The notes: generated by a model not told the origin, from the letters alone. 36,928 nt of DNA from an uncultured Bacilli bacterium (GCA_934120015.1 CAKOTD010000011.1:1-36928), one strand, 5' to 3'; shown: positions 23,301 through 31,436, numbered from the stretch's first letter. Program-made: numbers and translations.

Positions 23301-24194
23301 TTATTTTTTAGCTCTTGGATGACAATTAATATATACTTGTTTCAATCTATCATTCGTAATATGCGTATATACTTCTGTAGTTTTTAAATTTTCATGCCCT
23401 AGTAATTCTTGAACAGTCCTTAAATCGGCCCCATTATTAAGTAAATCGGTTGCAAATGTATGCCTTAACACATGCGGTGTTAGTTTAATATTAAGACCAC
23501 TTGATTTTAAAATACGCTTAACAATAATTCTTATATCATTCTCTGATAATCTACTTCCTCTTTTATTTACAAAAACATAAATACTATCTTTTTCATCTAA
23601 TATATATGGTCTACTATCTTTTAGATATCTTTTTAATAAATCTAAGCATATATTACCAAAAGCAACTATTCTTTCTTTATTTCCTTTTCCTAATACTCTG
23701 ATTGTTTTATCTTCAAAATCAATATTTTTAATTTCCATTTTTGATAATTCACTAACCCTTATGCCTGTAGAATAAAACATTTCAATAATAAGTTTATCCC
23801 TAAGTCCAAATATTGTATCAGTATCAGGTATACTTTCAATTTTTTCTATTTCTTCATTATACAGAAATTTTGGTAATAACTTTTCAGTTTTTGGATTACT
23901 TATTAAAATCATAGGATTATCATCTATATATGATTTATCTAAAAGATAGCTAAAAAATGTTCTTAAACAACTAATATGTCTACATATACTTCTTTTAGAT
24001 AGCTTTTTATTATGCATAATAATTAAGTATTCTCTAATAGTTTCATAATCAATATTCTTTATATTTTCTATATTCTTTTTTATTAAATATAAATTAAATT
24101 CTTTCAAGTCTTCACCATAATTTAATATAGTATATCTTGAAAGATTTCTTTCATATTTCAAATATTCTAAAAATTTATTAGTTAAATTATCCAT
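23301..24194 (-). CDS. XerC/XerD-type tyrosine recombinase
   Basis: About 297 residues. N-terminal SAM-like core-binding domain (FLEYLKYERNLSRYTILNYGEDL), then the catalytic domain with Arg in STGIRVSELS, Lys in VLGKGNKERIV, H-x-x-R in HVLRHTFAT, His in ELLGHENLKTTEVYTHI and the nucleophile Tyr in that last motif. This is the housekeeping Xer layout used for resolving chromosome dimers at dif. The start could be the ATG at 24194 or a GTG at 24203; it overlaps the phosphoesterase gene by eight bases. It is the only recombinase in the window, directly upstream of ppdK, so a role in the ppdK-end insertions is conceivable but unproven. Confidence 0.9.
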   Translation of the reverse strand: MDNLTNKFLEYLKYERNLSRYTILNYGEDLKEFNLYLIKKNIENIKNIDYETIREYLIIMHNKKLSKRSICRHISCLRTFFSYLLDKSYIDDNPMILISNPKTEKLLPKFLYNEEIEKIESIPDTDTIFGLRDKLIIEMFYSTGIRVSELSKMEIKNIDFEDKTIRVLGKGNKERIVAFGNICLDLLKRYLKDSRPYILDEKDSIYVFVNKRGSRLSENDIRIIVKRILKSSGLNIKLTPHVLRHTFATDLLNNGADLRTVQELLGHENLKTTEVYTHITNDRLKQVYINCHPRAKK

Positions 24195-25020
24195 TATTAT
24201 CACGAATCCTTATTATTTCTATTTCATTATTATATAAAAATTTGAATTTTTTAATTAATTTTGGTAGTGCTGGTGATAATTTAGTAACTCCACCAGAGAC
24301 AATAAGAGTGGTTCCATTTTTTGTTATCTTACCTCTTGCATTTTTTGGAAATAATCCTTTATGAGGACTTATTATACCTATAGATGTAGGCAATTTTTTT
24401 ATAATTTTTGGAAACATTCCATCATGCATATGACCAGATAATATTAAATCAAATTTAGGTATATTTTTACTAAATACTCTTCTTGGAGAATGAATTAATA
24501 AAATATTATATTTATTCTTATCAATTTTATAATTTTTTAACTTGCTTATTACTATTTGTTTATTTTCATAAGGTTTCTTATTATAATAGTCAAATGGCAA
24601 AGTAATTCCAATAATATTTATATATTTTCCCTTGTAACAATCATTATCTAATAAATATATATCTTTTTCATTTTCAAGTAACTTTTTCCATTTATCCATA
24701 TTTTCACTAAATGAATCATATTTGTCGGATGTGTTTTGAAGATCATGTCCACCAAGTACTAAAATTACTTTAGCATTTTTTGATAGATTAACCAAAAATC
24801 TCTTTAAATTGTATATTATATTAGTATTTAAAATACTGGCCTGATCAATAATGTCTCCTGTAATAAATATATAGTTTGGCTTTTCTAATGTTATTTTTTC
24901 TATAATATTATTTTCTAAAACTTTATCAAATACATTTGAATAATGTATATCTGTTAAAAATGCAATATTCAAATTAATATTTTTATTATTATTAACTTTA
25001 ATATAGTTTACCTTAAACAT
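24187..25020 (-). CDS. Calcineurin-like metallophosphoesterase
   Basis: About 277 residues from the ATG at 25020 (GGTGAT upstream). The five metallophosphoesterase blocks are present: FLTDIHYS, FITGDIID, GGHDLQN (GNHD/E in most members), LLIHSPR and LSGHMHDG. The closest pattern is the YkuE/LpxH-like membrane-edge phosphodiesterases, but there is only a weak hydrophobic stretch at the N-terminus (NINLNIAFL) and no true transmembrane helix. Substrate unknown. It is translationally coupled to the Xer gene, which follows with an eight-base overlap. Confidence 0.85.
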   Translation of the reverse strand: MFKVNYIKVNNNKNINLNIAFLTDIHYSNVFDKVLENNIIEKITLEKPNYIFITGDIIDQASILNTNIIYNLKRFLVNLSKNAKVILVLGGHDLQNTSDKYDSFSENMDKWKKLLENEKDIYLLDNDCYKGKYINIIGITLPFDYYNKKPYENKQIVISKLKNYKIDKNKYNILLIHSPRRVFSKNIPKFDLILSGHMHDGMFPKIIKKLPTSIGIISPHKGLFPKNARGKITKNGTTLIVSGGVTKLSPALPKLIKKFKFLYNNEIEIIRIRDNNG

Positions 25021-25035
25021 CTTATCACCATTTAT

Positions 25036-25041
25036 ATTATA
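25036..25041 (-). promoter_or_regulatory. Putative -10 of the phosphoesterase/xer operon
   Basis: TATAAT on the minus strand, 16 bases before the ATG at 25020. No convincing -35 box. It is back to back with the plus-strand promoter at 25061-25089. Confidence 0.35.
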
Positions 25042-25060
25042 CAATATTTTTATATTTTTC

Positions 25061-25089
25061 TTTACATTTTGAAAAGTTTTTTATATACT
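25061..25089 (+). promoter_or_regulatory. Promoter for the gene at 25114
   Basis: TTTACA (25061-25066) and TATACT (25084-25089) with a 17-base spacer, 25 bases before the ATG. This rules out the longer frame beginning at 25069. Confidence 0.65.
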
Positions 25090-25113
25090 ATATTAACAAA
25101 TGGAGGGAAATTT

Positions 25114-25590
25114 ATGTTAAATATTTCATATAAGACTTTTGAAAACAATTTTTTAAGCCTTTATAACAACAATATTTATGATGAAATTTATCCAAAAGTT
25201 CAATATACAAAATATAAACTTCACCATTTTGGATATGATTTCGTTCATAAAGTAGATTCTGAAACGATACTTAGTAAGGTTAGGTATGAACTAAAAAATG
25301 AAAAAAGTAATTTTATAAAACATCTTATTATTATCAATGTACTATTTGATAATAATAAATTTTTAGAAATATTAGATAATTATAATATTTCTATTAATGA
25401 ATTAGTTAAAACATTTGATAAAGCATATCTTTTAGAAAAATTGACAAATAAAAAGGCTGAAAATGAAGACATCAATAATTTTTTTGAGATTATGACTAGA
25501 TATTATGGTATAAAAAGTAACAATGTATATATATTTAAACTATATGAACTAAAGGCACTGAAGGATTTAGAAAACAAAAAAATAAAATAG
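25114..25590 (+). CDS. Uncharacterised 158-residue protein
   Basis: I do not recognise this family. The ATG at 25114 has GGAGGG six bases upstream and a promoter before it. The protein is mostly helical, charged and rich in Asn, Lys and Tyr (NISYKTFENNFLSLYNNN, SKVRYELKNEKSNFIKHLIIINVLF, then two more amphipathic helices ending LKALKDLENKKIK-like). There is no signal peptide, membrane segment or cysteine. It is one of few plus-strand genes, divergent from the phosphoesterase and convergent with clpB, so it is regulated independently of both. Confidence 0.7.
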   Translation: MLNISYKTFENNFLSLYNNNIYDEIYPKVQYTKYKLHHFGYDFVHKVDSETILSKVRYELKNEKSNFIKHLIIINVLFDNNKFLEILDNYNISINELVKTFDKAYLLEKLTNKKAENEDINNFFEIMTRYYGIKSNNVYIFKLYELKALKDLENKKIK

Positions 25591-25611
25591 AATTCACTAT
25601 TTTATTTTTTT
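25577..25611. terminator. Bidirectional terminator between convergent genes
   Basis: Eleven-base perfect arms (25580-25590 and 25597-25607) with a 6-base loop, A-run on one side and T-run on the other. It serves both the gene ending at 25590 and clpB ending at 25602. Confidence 0.7.
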
Positions 25612-27707
25612 AATACAAGTTTATTGTTCTCGACATCAACATTTATTAAATCACCATATTTAATTTGATTCATTATTATTGAATGAGCAATCAAAGTCTC
25701 CAAATTTCTACTTACAAAGCGTTTAATTGGTCTTGCACCATATTTCTCATCATAGGCAGAGTCTATAATGAAATCTTTAGCTTTGTTAGTTAATTTAATA
25801 TTTATTTTTTTATCTGAAAGTCTTTTTTCTATTTCACTTATAACTTTATCAAGAATATCATATATAACATCTTTAGATAAAGATTTAAATATAATAATCT
25901 CATCAATACGATTAATAAATTCTGGTTTAAAAGTATGATGCAACTCCTCATTAATTAACTCATTAGCATTATCTTTATTTTCCAAAATATATTCACTGCC
26001 TAGATTAGATGTCATAATAATTATTGTATTCTTAAAGTCAACAGTTCTACCTTGTGAATCAGTAATTCTACCATCATCTAGTATCTGAAGTAAAATATTA
26101 AAGACATCTTTATGAGCTTTTTCTATTTCATCAAATAAGACAATACTATATGGATTTCTACGAACTGCTTCTGTTAATTGTCCACCCTCGTCATATCCAA
26201 CATATCCAGGAGGGGCACCAACTAACCTAGAAACAGAATGACTTTCCATATATTCACTCATATCAATTCTAACCATATGTCTTTCATCATCAAAAAGTTC
26301 ATATGCTAGTGTCTTTGCTACCTCTGTTTTACCTACACCAGTAGGTCCTAAAAATATAAATGAACCAATTGGTCTATTTGGATCTTTTATTCCAGCACGA
26401 GCCCTTATAATAGCTTCACTTACTAAGGTTAATGCCTCATCCTGACCTTTTACCCTTTTCATCATATTAGTTTTCAAATTGATTAGTTTTTCTCTTTCTT
26501 CACTTACTAATTTACTAATAGGAATATTTGTCCATTTTGAAATAATTGCTGCTATATCTTCTTCATCAACAACATCACTTAATATTTTAGAATCACATTT
26601 TGTTTTTAATTCATTTAATTCTTTTTCAAGCGTAGGAATTGTCCCATGTCTAAGTCTTGCTGCTGACTCTAAGTCATAAGAATTTTCGGCTTTTTCTAGT
26701 TCGAAATTAGCCTTTTCAAGTTCTTCTTTTTTCTTATTTATTTTATCATTTAATCCTTTTTCATTTTCCCATTTTGAACGAAGTTGCTTTTCATCTTCTT
26801 TCATTTTAGAAATTTGATTTTCTATTTCCTTAACTCTATTTTTAGATATATCATCTTTTTCTTTCTTTAAAGCCTCTTTTTCTATTTCAAGACTCATTAT
26901 TTTTCTGGTTAATGTATCAAGTTCAACAGGAACAGAATCAATCTGTACTTTTATTGTTGCACAAGCCTCATCCACTAAATCTATTGCCTTATCAGGCAAA
27001 AACCTATTTTGGATATATCTATCTGAAAGAGTAGCTGCGGCAATTAATGCTTTATCTTTAATACTTACACCATGGTACAATTCAAATCTTGATTTTAAAC
27101 CACGAAGTATTGTAATAGTATCCATAACATTTGGTTCACTTACAAGAACTTTTTGAAATCTTCTTTCAAGGGCACCATCTTTTTCAATATATTTACGATA
27201 TTCATTAAGAGTTGTTGCACCTATACAATGAATCTCTCCTCTTGCAAGCATAGGTTTAAGCATATTTCCAGCATCCATGGCACCCTCAAGAGCACCAGCA
27301 CCAACAATCATGTGTATTTCATCAATAAACATAATTATTTCACCATTTGAATCTTTTATCTTTTTAAGTACTGCTTTTAATCTTTCCTCAAATTCTCCAC
27401 GATACTTAGCACCTGCTATTAATGCACCCATATCAAGTTCCCATATAGTTTTATTTCTTAGACTATTTGGAACATCTCCTTTAACAATACGAAGTGCAAG
27501 CCCTTCTACTATAGCAGTTTTACCAACACCAGGTTCTCCAATTAAAACAGGATTATTCTTTGTTTTTCGTGATAAAATACGCGTAATGCTTCTGATTTCA
27601 TCATCCCTACCTATTACAGGATCAATTTTACCATCCTTCACACTTTTAACTATATCACGACCATATTTTTCAAGAACATTTTCTTCTTGTAAATTATTTT
27701 CATTCAT
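25602..27707 (-). CDS. clpB: ClpB-type disaggregase lacking the N-terminal domain
   Basis: 701 residues. AAA+ unfoldase that rescues aggregated proteins with DnaK. First AAA domain with Walker A GEPGVGKTA (about 57-65) and IMFIDEIHM, then a coiled-coil middle domain (about 265-385) characteristic of ClpB rather than ClpC, then a second AAA domain with GPTGVGKTE, LFDEIEKAH and the C-terminal EKYGARPIKRF. Full ClpB has about 860 residues; the N-terminal Clp-N double repeat is absent and the protein starts just before the first AAA domain, as in mycoplasma ClpB. No ClpP-docking loop was noted. GGAGG lies seven bases before the ATG. CIRCE controls the promoter. Confidence 0.93.
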   Translation of the reverse strand: MNENNLQEENVLEKYGRDIVKSVKDGKIDPVIGRDDEIRSITRILSRKTKNNPVLIGEPGVGKTAIVEGLALRIVKGDVPNSLRNKTIWELDMGALIAGAKYRGEFEERLKAVLKKIKDSNGEIIMFIDEIHMIVGAGALEGAMDAGNMLKPMLARGEIHCIGATTLNEYRKYIEKDGALERRFQKVLVSEPNVMDTITILRGLKSRFELYHGVSIKDKALIAAATLSDRYIQNRFLPDKAIDLVDEACATIKVQIDSVPVELDTLTRKIMSLEIEKEALKKEKDDISKNRVKEIENQISKMKEDEKQLRSKWENEKGLNDKINKKKEELEKANFELEKAENSYDLESAARLRHGTIPTLEKELNELKTKCDSKILSDVVDEEDIAAIISKWTNIPISKLVSEEREKLINLKTNMMKRVKGQDEALTLVSEAIIRARAGIKDPNRPIGSFIFLGPTGVGKTEVAKTLAYELFDDERHMVRIDMSEYMESHSVSRLVGAPPGYVGYDEGGQLTEAVRRNPYSIVLFDEIEKAHKDVFNILLQILDDGRITDSQGRTVDFKNTIIIMTSNLGSEYILENKDNANELINEELHHTFKPEFINRIDEIIIFKSLSKDVIYDILDKVISEIEKRLSDKKINIKLTNKAKDFIIDSAYDEKYGARPIKRFVSRNLETLIAHSIIMNQIKYGDLINVDVENNKLVLKK

Positions 27708-27729
27708 ATTAAAACCTCCTTTTTATATC

Positions 27730-27755
27730 AAAAAAGCAAGTGGATTACCACTCAC
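27730..27755 (-). terminator. Terminator-like hairpin in the clpB leader
   Basis: Arms 27736-27743 and 27748-27755 (eight pairs, two of them G-T) with a 4-base loop, followed on the minus strand by TTTTTT. It lies between the clpB promoter and its ribosome site, so it could act as an attenuator or as an RNA element rather than as a gene end. Confidence 0.55.
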
Positions 27756-27760
27756 TAATA

Positions 27761-27788
27761 ATTATACCACAATATTAGCACTTGTCAA
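27761..27788 (-). promoter_or_regulatory. clpB promoter
   Basis: Minus-strand TTGACA (27783-27788) and TATAAT (27761-27766), 16 bases apart, with TGG directly before the -10 hexamer. The -35 box lies inside the CIRCE operator. Confidence 0.85.
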
Positions 27789-27801
27789 GCGTGAGTGCTA
27801 A
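27775..27801. promoter_or_regulatory. CIRCE operator (HrcA binding site)
   Basis: TTAGCACTT, nine bases, GAGTGCTAA: a match to the CIRCE consensus in 17 of 18 arm positions. HrcA binds CIRCE and represses chaperone genes until heat or misfolded protein draws it off. Here it covers the -35 box of clpB. hrcA itself is not in the window. Confidence 0.92.
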
Positions 27802-27825
27802 TAAATTTTAATATTTTCCATTAGA

Positions 27826-27900
27826 AAAGTCAAATAAGAATAATTCAATTATAAAATGTTATCAAATCTTAAACAAGTTCTAATTATTTTGACTTTTTTG
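27826..27900 (-). terminator. Possible terminator of the fic gene
   Basis: An imperfect inverted repeat (AAGTCAAA and AATTATT blocks around 27830-27850 and 27878-27895) followed on the minus strand by TTTTCT. It is the only terminator-like structure between fic and the clpB operator, and the long loop makes it weak. Confidence 0.3.
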
Positions 27901-28765
27901 TTCTTTCATTCCTTTGCTCTATCTGTGCTTCTTTTAATCCTAGTAAAACAATAGAGTCACAAATTAATCTGATATATAATTTATTTAATTGTTCATAATT
28001 GTCATCAACCATAGCTGATAATAATGCTTTTTTAAAGTCACCTGACTCTTCGTTTCCAATATATACCGGTGGCAAATTTTTTCTTTTAATCATTAAGTTA
28101 AATAATGAACGGAAGGTTCTTTTATTTCCATCAGCAAATGGTTGTATCTTTATTAAATCAACCATTATTTTTAAGCATCCATCAATATATCCAAAAATAT
28201 CCATTTTATCTAATTGTTCCATTATAGAGTCTGATTTCATAATATACTCATTATATCTTTTCATAGCTTCGACTGGTGAAACGACCTCTATATTAGTATC
28301 AAATAAAACAGCTTGTTCTGTTCTAAGGGAACCACCAAATTCTTTACCAATACACTTACTAAAAAGTTTTGTATGAATATCAATTGAATTTACAAAAATA
28401 TTAAAACCATTTTGATCAAAATTGTAGTTACATATATAGTCATATATTACTCCTATGCCTCTTTTTTCCTCTTTTGTCTCATTATTTTCAATTTTACTCT
28501 CACCATTTATATATTGTTTCTTGAATTTTTCAACAACCCCAGTAAAATCTGTGACATTTCCCCATCTAGTATAAATTAAAATAATTTTTTTTGCTATTTC
28601 ATCCAAATTATGATAATCTTTATTTTCATGATTTGAATTTTCTTCATTTAAAAAATTCCCTACTGCATTCATTTTATTTACTCCTCTTTTAGTTTTAATA
28701 TACGCATCATATTGCAAAAAGCAAGTTTGAATAAATTCTTTATCGGTAAATCCTTTGTTATTCAT
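27884..28765 (-). CDS. Fic-domain protein with altered catalytic motif
   Basis: 293 residues. Fic proteins usually transfer AMP or another nucleotide to a target hydroxyl using the motif HPFx[D/E]GN[G/K]RxxR. Here the motif is IQPFADGNKRTFRSL (about 207-221): all positions fit except the His, which is Gln208. The His is normally the catalytic base, so activity may be lost or changed. An N-terminal helical region (about 1-100) precedes the Fic fold; no inhibitory [S/T]xxxE[G/N] helix is obvious. The ATG overlaps the trmR stop by eight bases and has GGAGG upstream, placing it at the end of that operon. Confidence 0.85.
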   Translation of the reverse strand: MNNKGFTDKEFIQTCFLQYDAYIKTKRGVNKMNAVGNFLNEENSNHENKDYHNLDEIAKKIILIYTRWGNVTDFTGVVEKFKKQYINGESKIENNETKEEKRGIGVIYDYICNYNFDQNGFNIFVNSIDIHTKLFSKCIGKEFGGSLRTEQAVLFDTNIEVVSPVEAMKRYNEYIMKSDSIMEQLDKMDIFGYIDGCLKIMVDLIKIQPFADGNKRTFRSLFNLMIKRKNLPPVYIGNEESGDFKKALLSAMVDDNYEQLNKLYIRLICDSIVLLGLKEAQIEQRNERTKKSK

Positions 28766-29339
28766 AATTTTTCCTCCTACTTACTGCTACTCCGTCCCCT
28801 ACATTATAAAATGTAGTTTCAAATTCTTTATTGCTTCTTAGGAAATCAATATATAACCTAAGTTTTTTAACAAGACCTCTTACATTACGACTAAGATTTT
28901 CATCACTACCCGAAACCAATCCATGAAATTTTAAATTATCAGAAACAATTACACCATTACTATTTAAATTAATCTTAAATTTTTCGAAAAATTTTATATA
29001 TTGAGCCTTTGCAGCATCAATAAATATTAAATCAAACTTTTCTTTAATATCAACATTAAAAGCATCATCATTTATAATATTAATTCTATCATTTAAATCA
29101 AATTCATTTATATTCTCTACGGCAATATTGTACCTTAATTGATCTCTTTCAATAGTTGTTACTTTAACATTACTATCAGCTAAACAAAACTTGATAGCAG
29201 AGTAGCCAATAGCACTTCCTATCTCCAAAATATTATTAATTTTGTTCTTTTGGATATAATCGGTTAAAAAGTCAATACCTTCTTTTTCCATAATAGGTAT
29301 ATTATTGTCGTGGGCATATTTTTCTATATTTTCTATCAT
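28758..29339 (-). CDS. trmR: tRNA 5-hydroxyuridine methyltransferase
   Basis: 193 residues, class I SAM-dependent O-methyltransferase. ILEIGSAIGYSAIKF binds SAM, TTIERD is the acidic strand, FDLIFIDAAKAQY carries the metal-binding Asp, and SDNLKFHGLVSG/RNVRGLVKKLR is the C-terminal signature of the YrrM/TrmR group, which makes 5-methoxyuridine at tRNA position 34. The mltG-trmR order is as in Bacillus subtilis. No Shine-Dalgarno precedes the ATG: an in-frame TAA stands directly before it and a T-run of a hairpin before that. This makes its translation start unusual. Confidence 0.8.
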   Translation of the reverse strand: MIENIEKYAHDNNIPIMEKEGIDFLTDYIQKNKINNILEIGSAIGYSAIKFCLADSNVKVTTIERDQLRYNIAVENINEFDLNDRINIINDDAFNVDIKEKFDLIFIDAAKAQYIKFFEKFKINLNSNGVIVSDNLKFHGLVSGSDENLSRNVRGLVKKLRLYIDFLRSNKEFETTFYNVGDGVAVSRRKNYE

Positions 29340-29343
29340 TTAA

Positions 29344-29369
29344 GAAAAAAGGCGAGTGTTACTCGTCTT
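29344..29369 (-). terminator. Terminator-like hairpin directly before trmR
   Basis: Nine-base arms with one mismatch (29349-29357 and 29361-29369), 3-base loop, then TTTTTTCTT on the minus strand. It overlaps the end of the preceding DUF1292 gene and lies five bases before the trmR start. It could separate or attenuate trmR-fic from the mltG transcript. Confidence 0.6.
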
Positions 29370-29628
29370 CCCCTTCTAATGCTTCAATAGTTTCTTCAAC
29401 GAATGCCCATTCTTTATCATCTACAATTGGAATTAATTTATTACTTTCATCATCTGGATTATATATTGCAGCATAAATTCTAGTATTTCCTTCTTCATCT
29501 AATGTGTTATCAGTATAGACCATATAATTCTTACCAGTTTCCTCATTTTTAAAAGAATATAATTCTTCACATTCAATCATATTACCATTTTCGTCAGTAA
29601 CTTTAAATGTTAATGTATTTTCTTCCAT
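29359..29628 (-). CDS. DUF1292 protein, second copy
   Basis: 89 residues, acidic, of the DUF1292 (YrzB) family: LTFKVTDENGNMIECEELYSF, then YMVYTDNTLDEEGNTRIYAAIYNPD and WAFVEETIEALE. The family is a small Firmicutes protein of unknown role that accompanies ireB and ruvX. This copy lies after mltG; a paralogue with the same YTDNTxDxEGNTR block lies before mltG (30716-31012). The copies share the core but differ in the variable C-terminus, so they are diverged and not a recent duplication. GGAGG precedes the ATG. Confidence 0.85.
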   Translation of the reverse strand: MEENTLTFKVTDENGNMIECEELYSFKNEETGKNYMVYTDNTLDEEGNTRIYAAIYNPDDESNKLIPIVDDKEWAFVEETIEALEGEDE

Positions 29629-29639
29629 AAAATAACCTC

Positions 29640-30710
29640 CTATTTATCACACCAATTTCCTTCACTTATTAAAGTATTAATTGTTTGAACATGTGCATCA
29701 TAATTATAGTTTAAGTAAGTTTTTCCAGAGCAATCAGCAACAAAGTAAAAATAATTATGTTGAGTTGGATTTAATGTTGCCTCAATTGACTCTATTCCAG
29801 GATTACAAACAGGTCCAACAGGTAAACCAGCAACACAAGTACCTCTTGTATTATACCCATTACAATCGTCAACATGCTCCCCAAGACCATTTGACCAATC
29901 ATCCATTTTAGCACCATAATATCCTGTTATATCACTTCCAAGTGAATATCCATATTTTAGACGATTATAAAATACACCTGCAACACTTGCCCTATCATCA
30001 CTACCGGCACCTTCTAATTCGACTATAGATGCAAGTGCAACGACTTGATGAACTGTATATCCACTATTTTGGATTTGTAATTTATATGGTTCAAGTTTTA
30101 GGGCTGTGTTATCTAACATTGTCTCAAAAATTTCTTTTACTGTTACATTTTTATTTATAAATTCATAGGTATCAGGAAATAAATAACCTTCAAGAGGATA
30201 GTATATATCTTTACCTTTTATTTCGTCGGTTAAAAACCAATATTTTTTTATTAAACTATCAATATATTCTTCATCCTCAAGTAAATCAAATACTTCTTGT
30301 TCAGTATTATTAGTATTACTAGCTATTGTAGAAGCAATATTTCTCATATTTTTTCCTTCTACAAATGTAATATTTATGACACCTAAATCAGAATTACTAC
30401 CTTGACTTATTTCTTTTACAATTTTAGCAACACCCATATTTTCACTCAAATAATAAATCCCAGCTTCAAAGGTGTCAGGTCTAAATAGTTTTATATACAC
30501 TTTATAAAATAATTCCGACTTAATTAAATTATTTTCTTTTAATAATGGAGCAATTGTTAAAAATGACTCTCCATCTTCAATAACAATCTCCTTAAGCTCT
30601 GAATTTTTACTAACAGGTCCTATATTAATATTATAAATTGTACATGCTGCTACAACTAAAACAGTTAGTATAATCAAAACGCTAAGGGCTATATTAGCAT
30701 ACTTCTTCAT
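29640..30710 (-). CDS. mltG: Endolytic murein transglycosylase
   Basis: 356 residues. Cleaves nascent peptidoglycan glycan strands outside the membrane to set chain length. A single N-terminal membrane helix (about 7-27) is followed by the LysM-like and YceG domains: GESFLTIAPLLKENNLI, GYLFPDTYEF, the catalytic block ALASIVELEGAGSDDRASVAGVFYNRL (Glu), SDITGYYG and NPTQHNYFYFVA. The region after the catalytic block has four Cys (DDCNGYN, GTCVAG, PVCNPG, ADCSG), unusual for MltG and able to form disulfides outside the cell. It is in the conserved ireB-ruvX-DUF1292-mltG-trmR run. Confidence 0.93.
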   Translation of the reverse strand: MKKYANIALSVLIILTVLVVAACTIYNINIGPVSKNSELKEIVIEDGESFLTIAPLLKENNLIKSELFYKVYIKLFRPDTFEAGIYYLSENMGVAKIVKEISQGSNSDLGVINITFVEGKNMRNIASTIASNTNNTEQEVFDLLEDEEYIDSLIKKYWFLTDEIKGKDIYYPLEGYLFPDTYEFINKNVTVKEIFETMLDNTALKLEPYKLQIQNSGYTVHQVVALASIVELEGAGSDDRASVAGVFYNRLKYGYSLGSDITGYYGAKMDDWSNGLGEHVDDCNGYNTRGTCVAGLPVGPVCNPGIESIEATLNPTQHNYFYFVADCSGKTYLNYNYDAHVQTINTLISEGNWCDK

Positions 30711-30715
30711 AGATT

Positions 30716-31012
30716 TTATTCCTCTGTACTTTCTTGTTGTTCATTAAATTTATTATGAATTTCTTCAAGTATTGTATTAATTATTTTCCATTCTTTTTCG
30801 GTTTCAATTGGACTTAATGTCATCTGTTCTCCTTCACCAGTGTAATTAGAAGCATAGACTCTCGTATTACCTTCATCATCAGTTGTATTATCTGTGTAAA
30901 CTATATAGTTCTTATTGGTTTCTTCTGATTCAAAAGTAAATAATACTTCATATTCTACTTCTTTACCTTGTTCATTTTTTATTTTAAAAGTCATTCTTTC
31001 GTTATTATACAT
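30716..31012 (-). CDS. DUF1292 protein, first copy
   Basis: 98 residues, acidic: MTFKIKNEQGKEVEYEVLFTF, YIVYTDNTTDDEGNTRVYAS, EKEWKIINTILEEI. It sits in the position of Bacillus yrzB, between ruvX and mltG. Start at 31012 is supported by GAAGGA eight bases upstream. Function unknown. The other copy at 29359-29628 follows mltG. Confidence 0.88.
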   Translation of the reverse strand: MYNNERMTFKIKNEQGKEVEYEVLFTFESEETNKNYIVYTDNTTDDEGNTRVYASNYTGEGEQMTLSPIETEKEWKIINTILEEIHNKFNEQQESTEE

Positions 31013-31013
31013 A

Positions 31014-31436
31014 CTATTTTTCCTTCTTTCTGTCTAAATATGTCTGCAATATTATATTTGCAGCTAAACTATCAATTTTCTTTTTTCTCTTTTTTCTTGA
31101 CATATCAGCTGATATCATATAATGAGTAGCTTCAACTGTTGTAAGTCTCTCATCTTGCAATATTACTTCTATGCCAAAATTTTTTTCTAATTTGTCTTTA
31201 AATAATAATGTTTCTTCACATCTACTTCCTAAAGTATTATTCATATTTTTAGGTAATCCTAAAACAATTTTATTAATATTAAACTCTTTTATTATTTCAC
31301 CTATTTCAGGTAAAATAGAGTCATATTCTTTTTCACTAAAATGAATTGTTTTATATGCACTAGCAATTGTACCTGTTATATCACTTATAGATATTCCAAG
31401 TGTCCTTGTTCCTAAATCAAAGCCTAAATATCTCAC
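31014..31436 (-). CDS. ruvX: RuvX/YqgF-type Holliday junction resolvase-like nuclease
   Basis: 140 residues, normal for the family. RNase H-like fold with GFDLGTRTLGIS (first catalytic Asp), KIVLGLPKNMNN and LQDERLTTVEA (Glu), and ending IDSLAANIILQTYLD with the last Asp. YqgF proteins process 16S rRNA precursors in some bacteria and were also proposed as resolvases. The ATG overlaps the ireB stop by four bases. Confidence 0.92.
   Translation of the reverse strand: MRYLGFDLGTRTLGISISDITGTIASAYKTIHFSEKEYDSILPEIGEIIKEFNINKIVLGLPKNMNNTLGSRCEETLLFKDKLEKNFGIEVILQDERLTTVEATHYMISADMSRKKRKKKIDSLAANIILQTYLDRKKEK

Noticed and set aside
27153..27801. Plus-strand frames opposite clpB, one 174 residues long
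   Set aside because: They lie antisense to conserved ClpB motifs, lack ribosome sites, and one would run over the clpB promoter and CIRCE.
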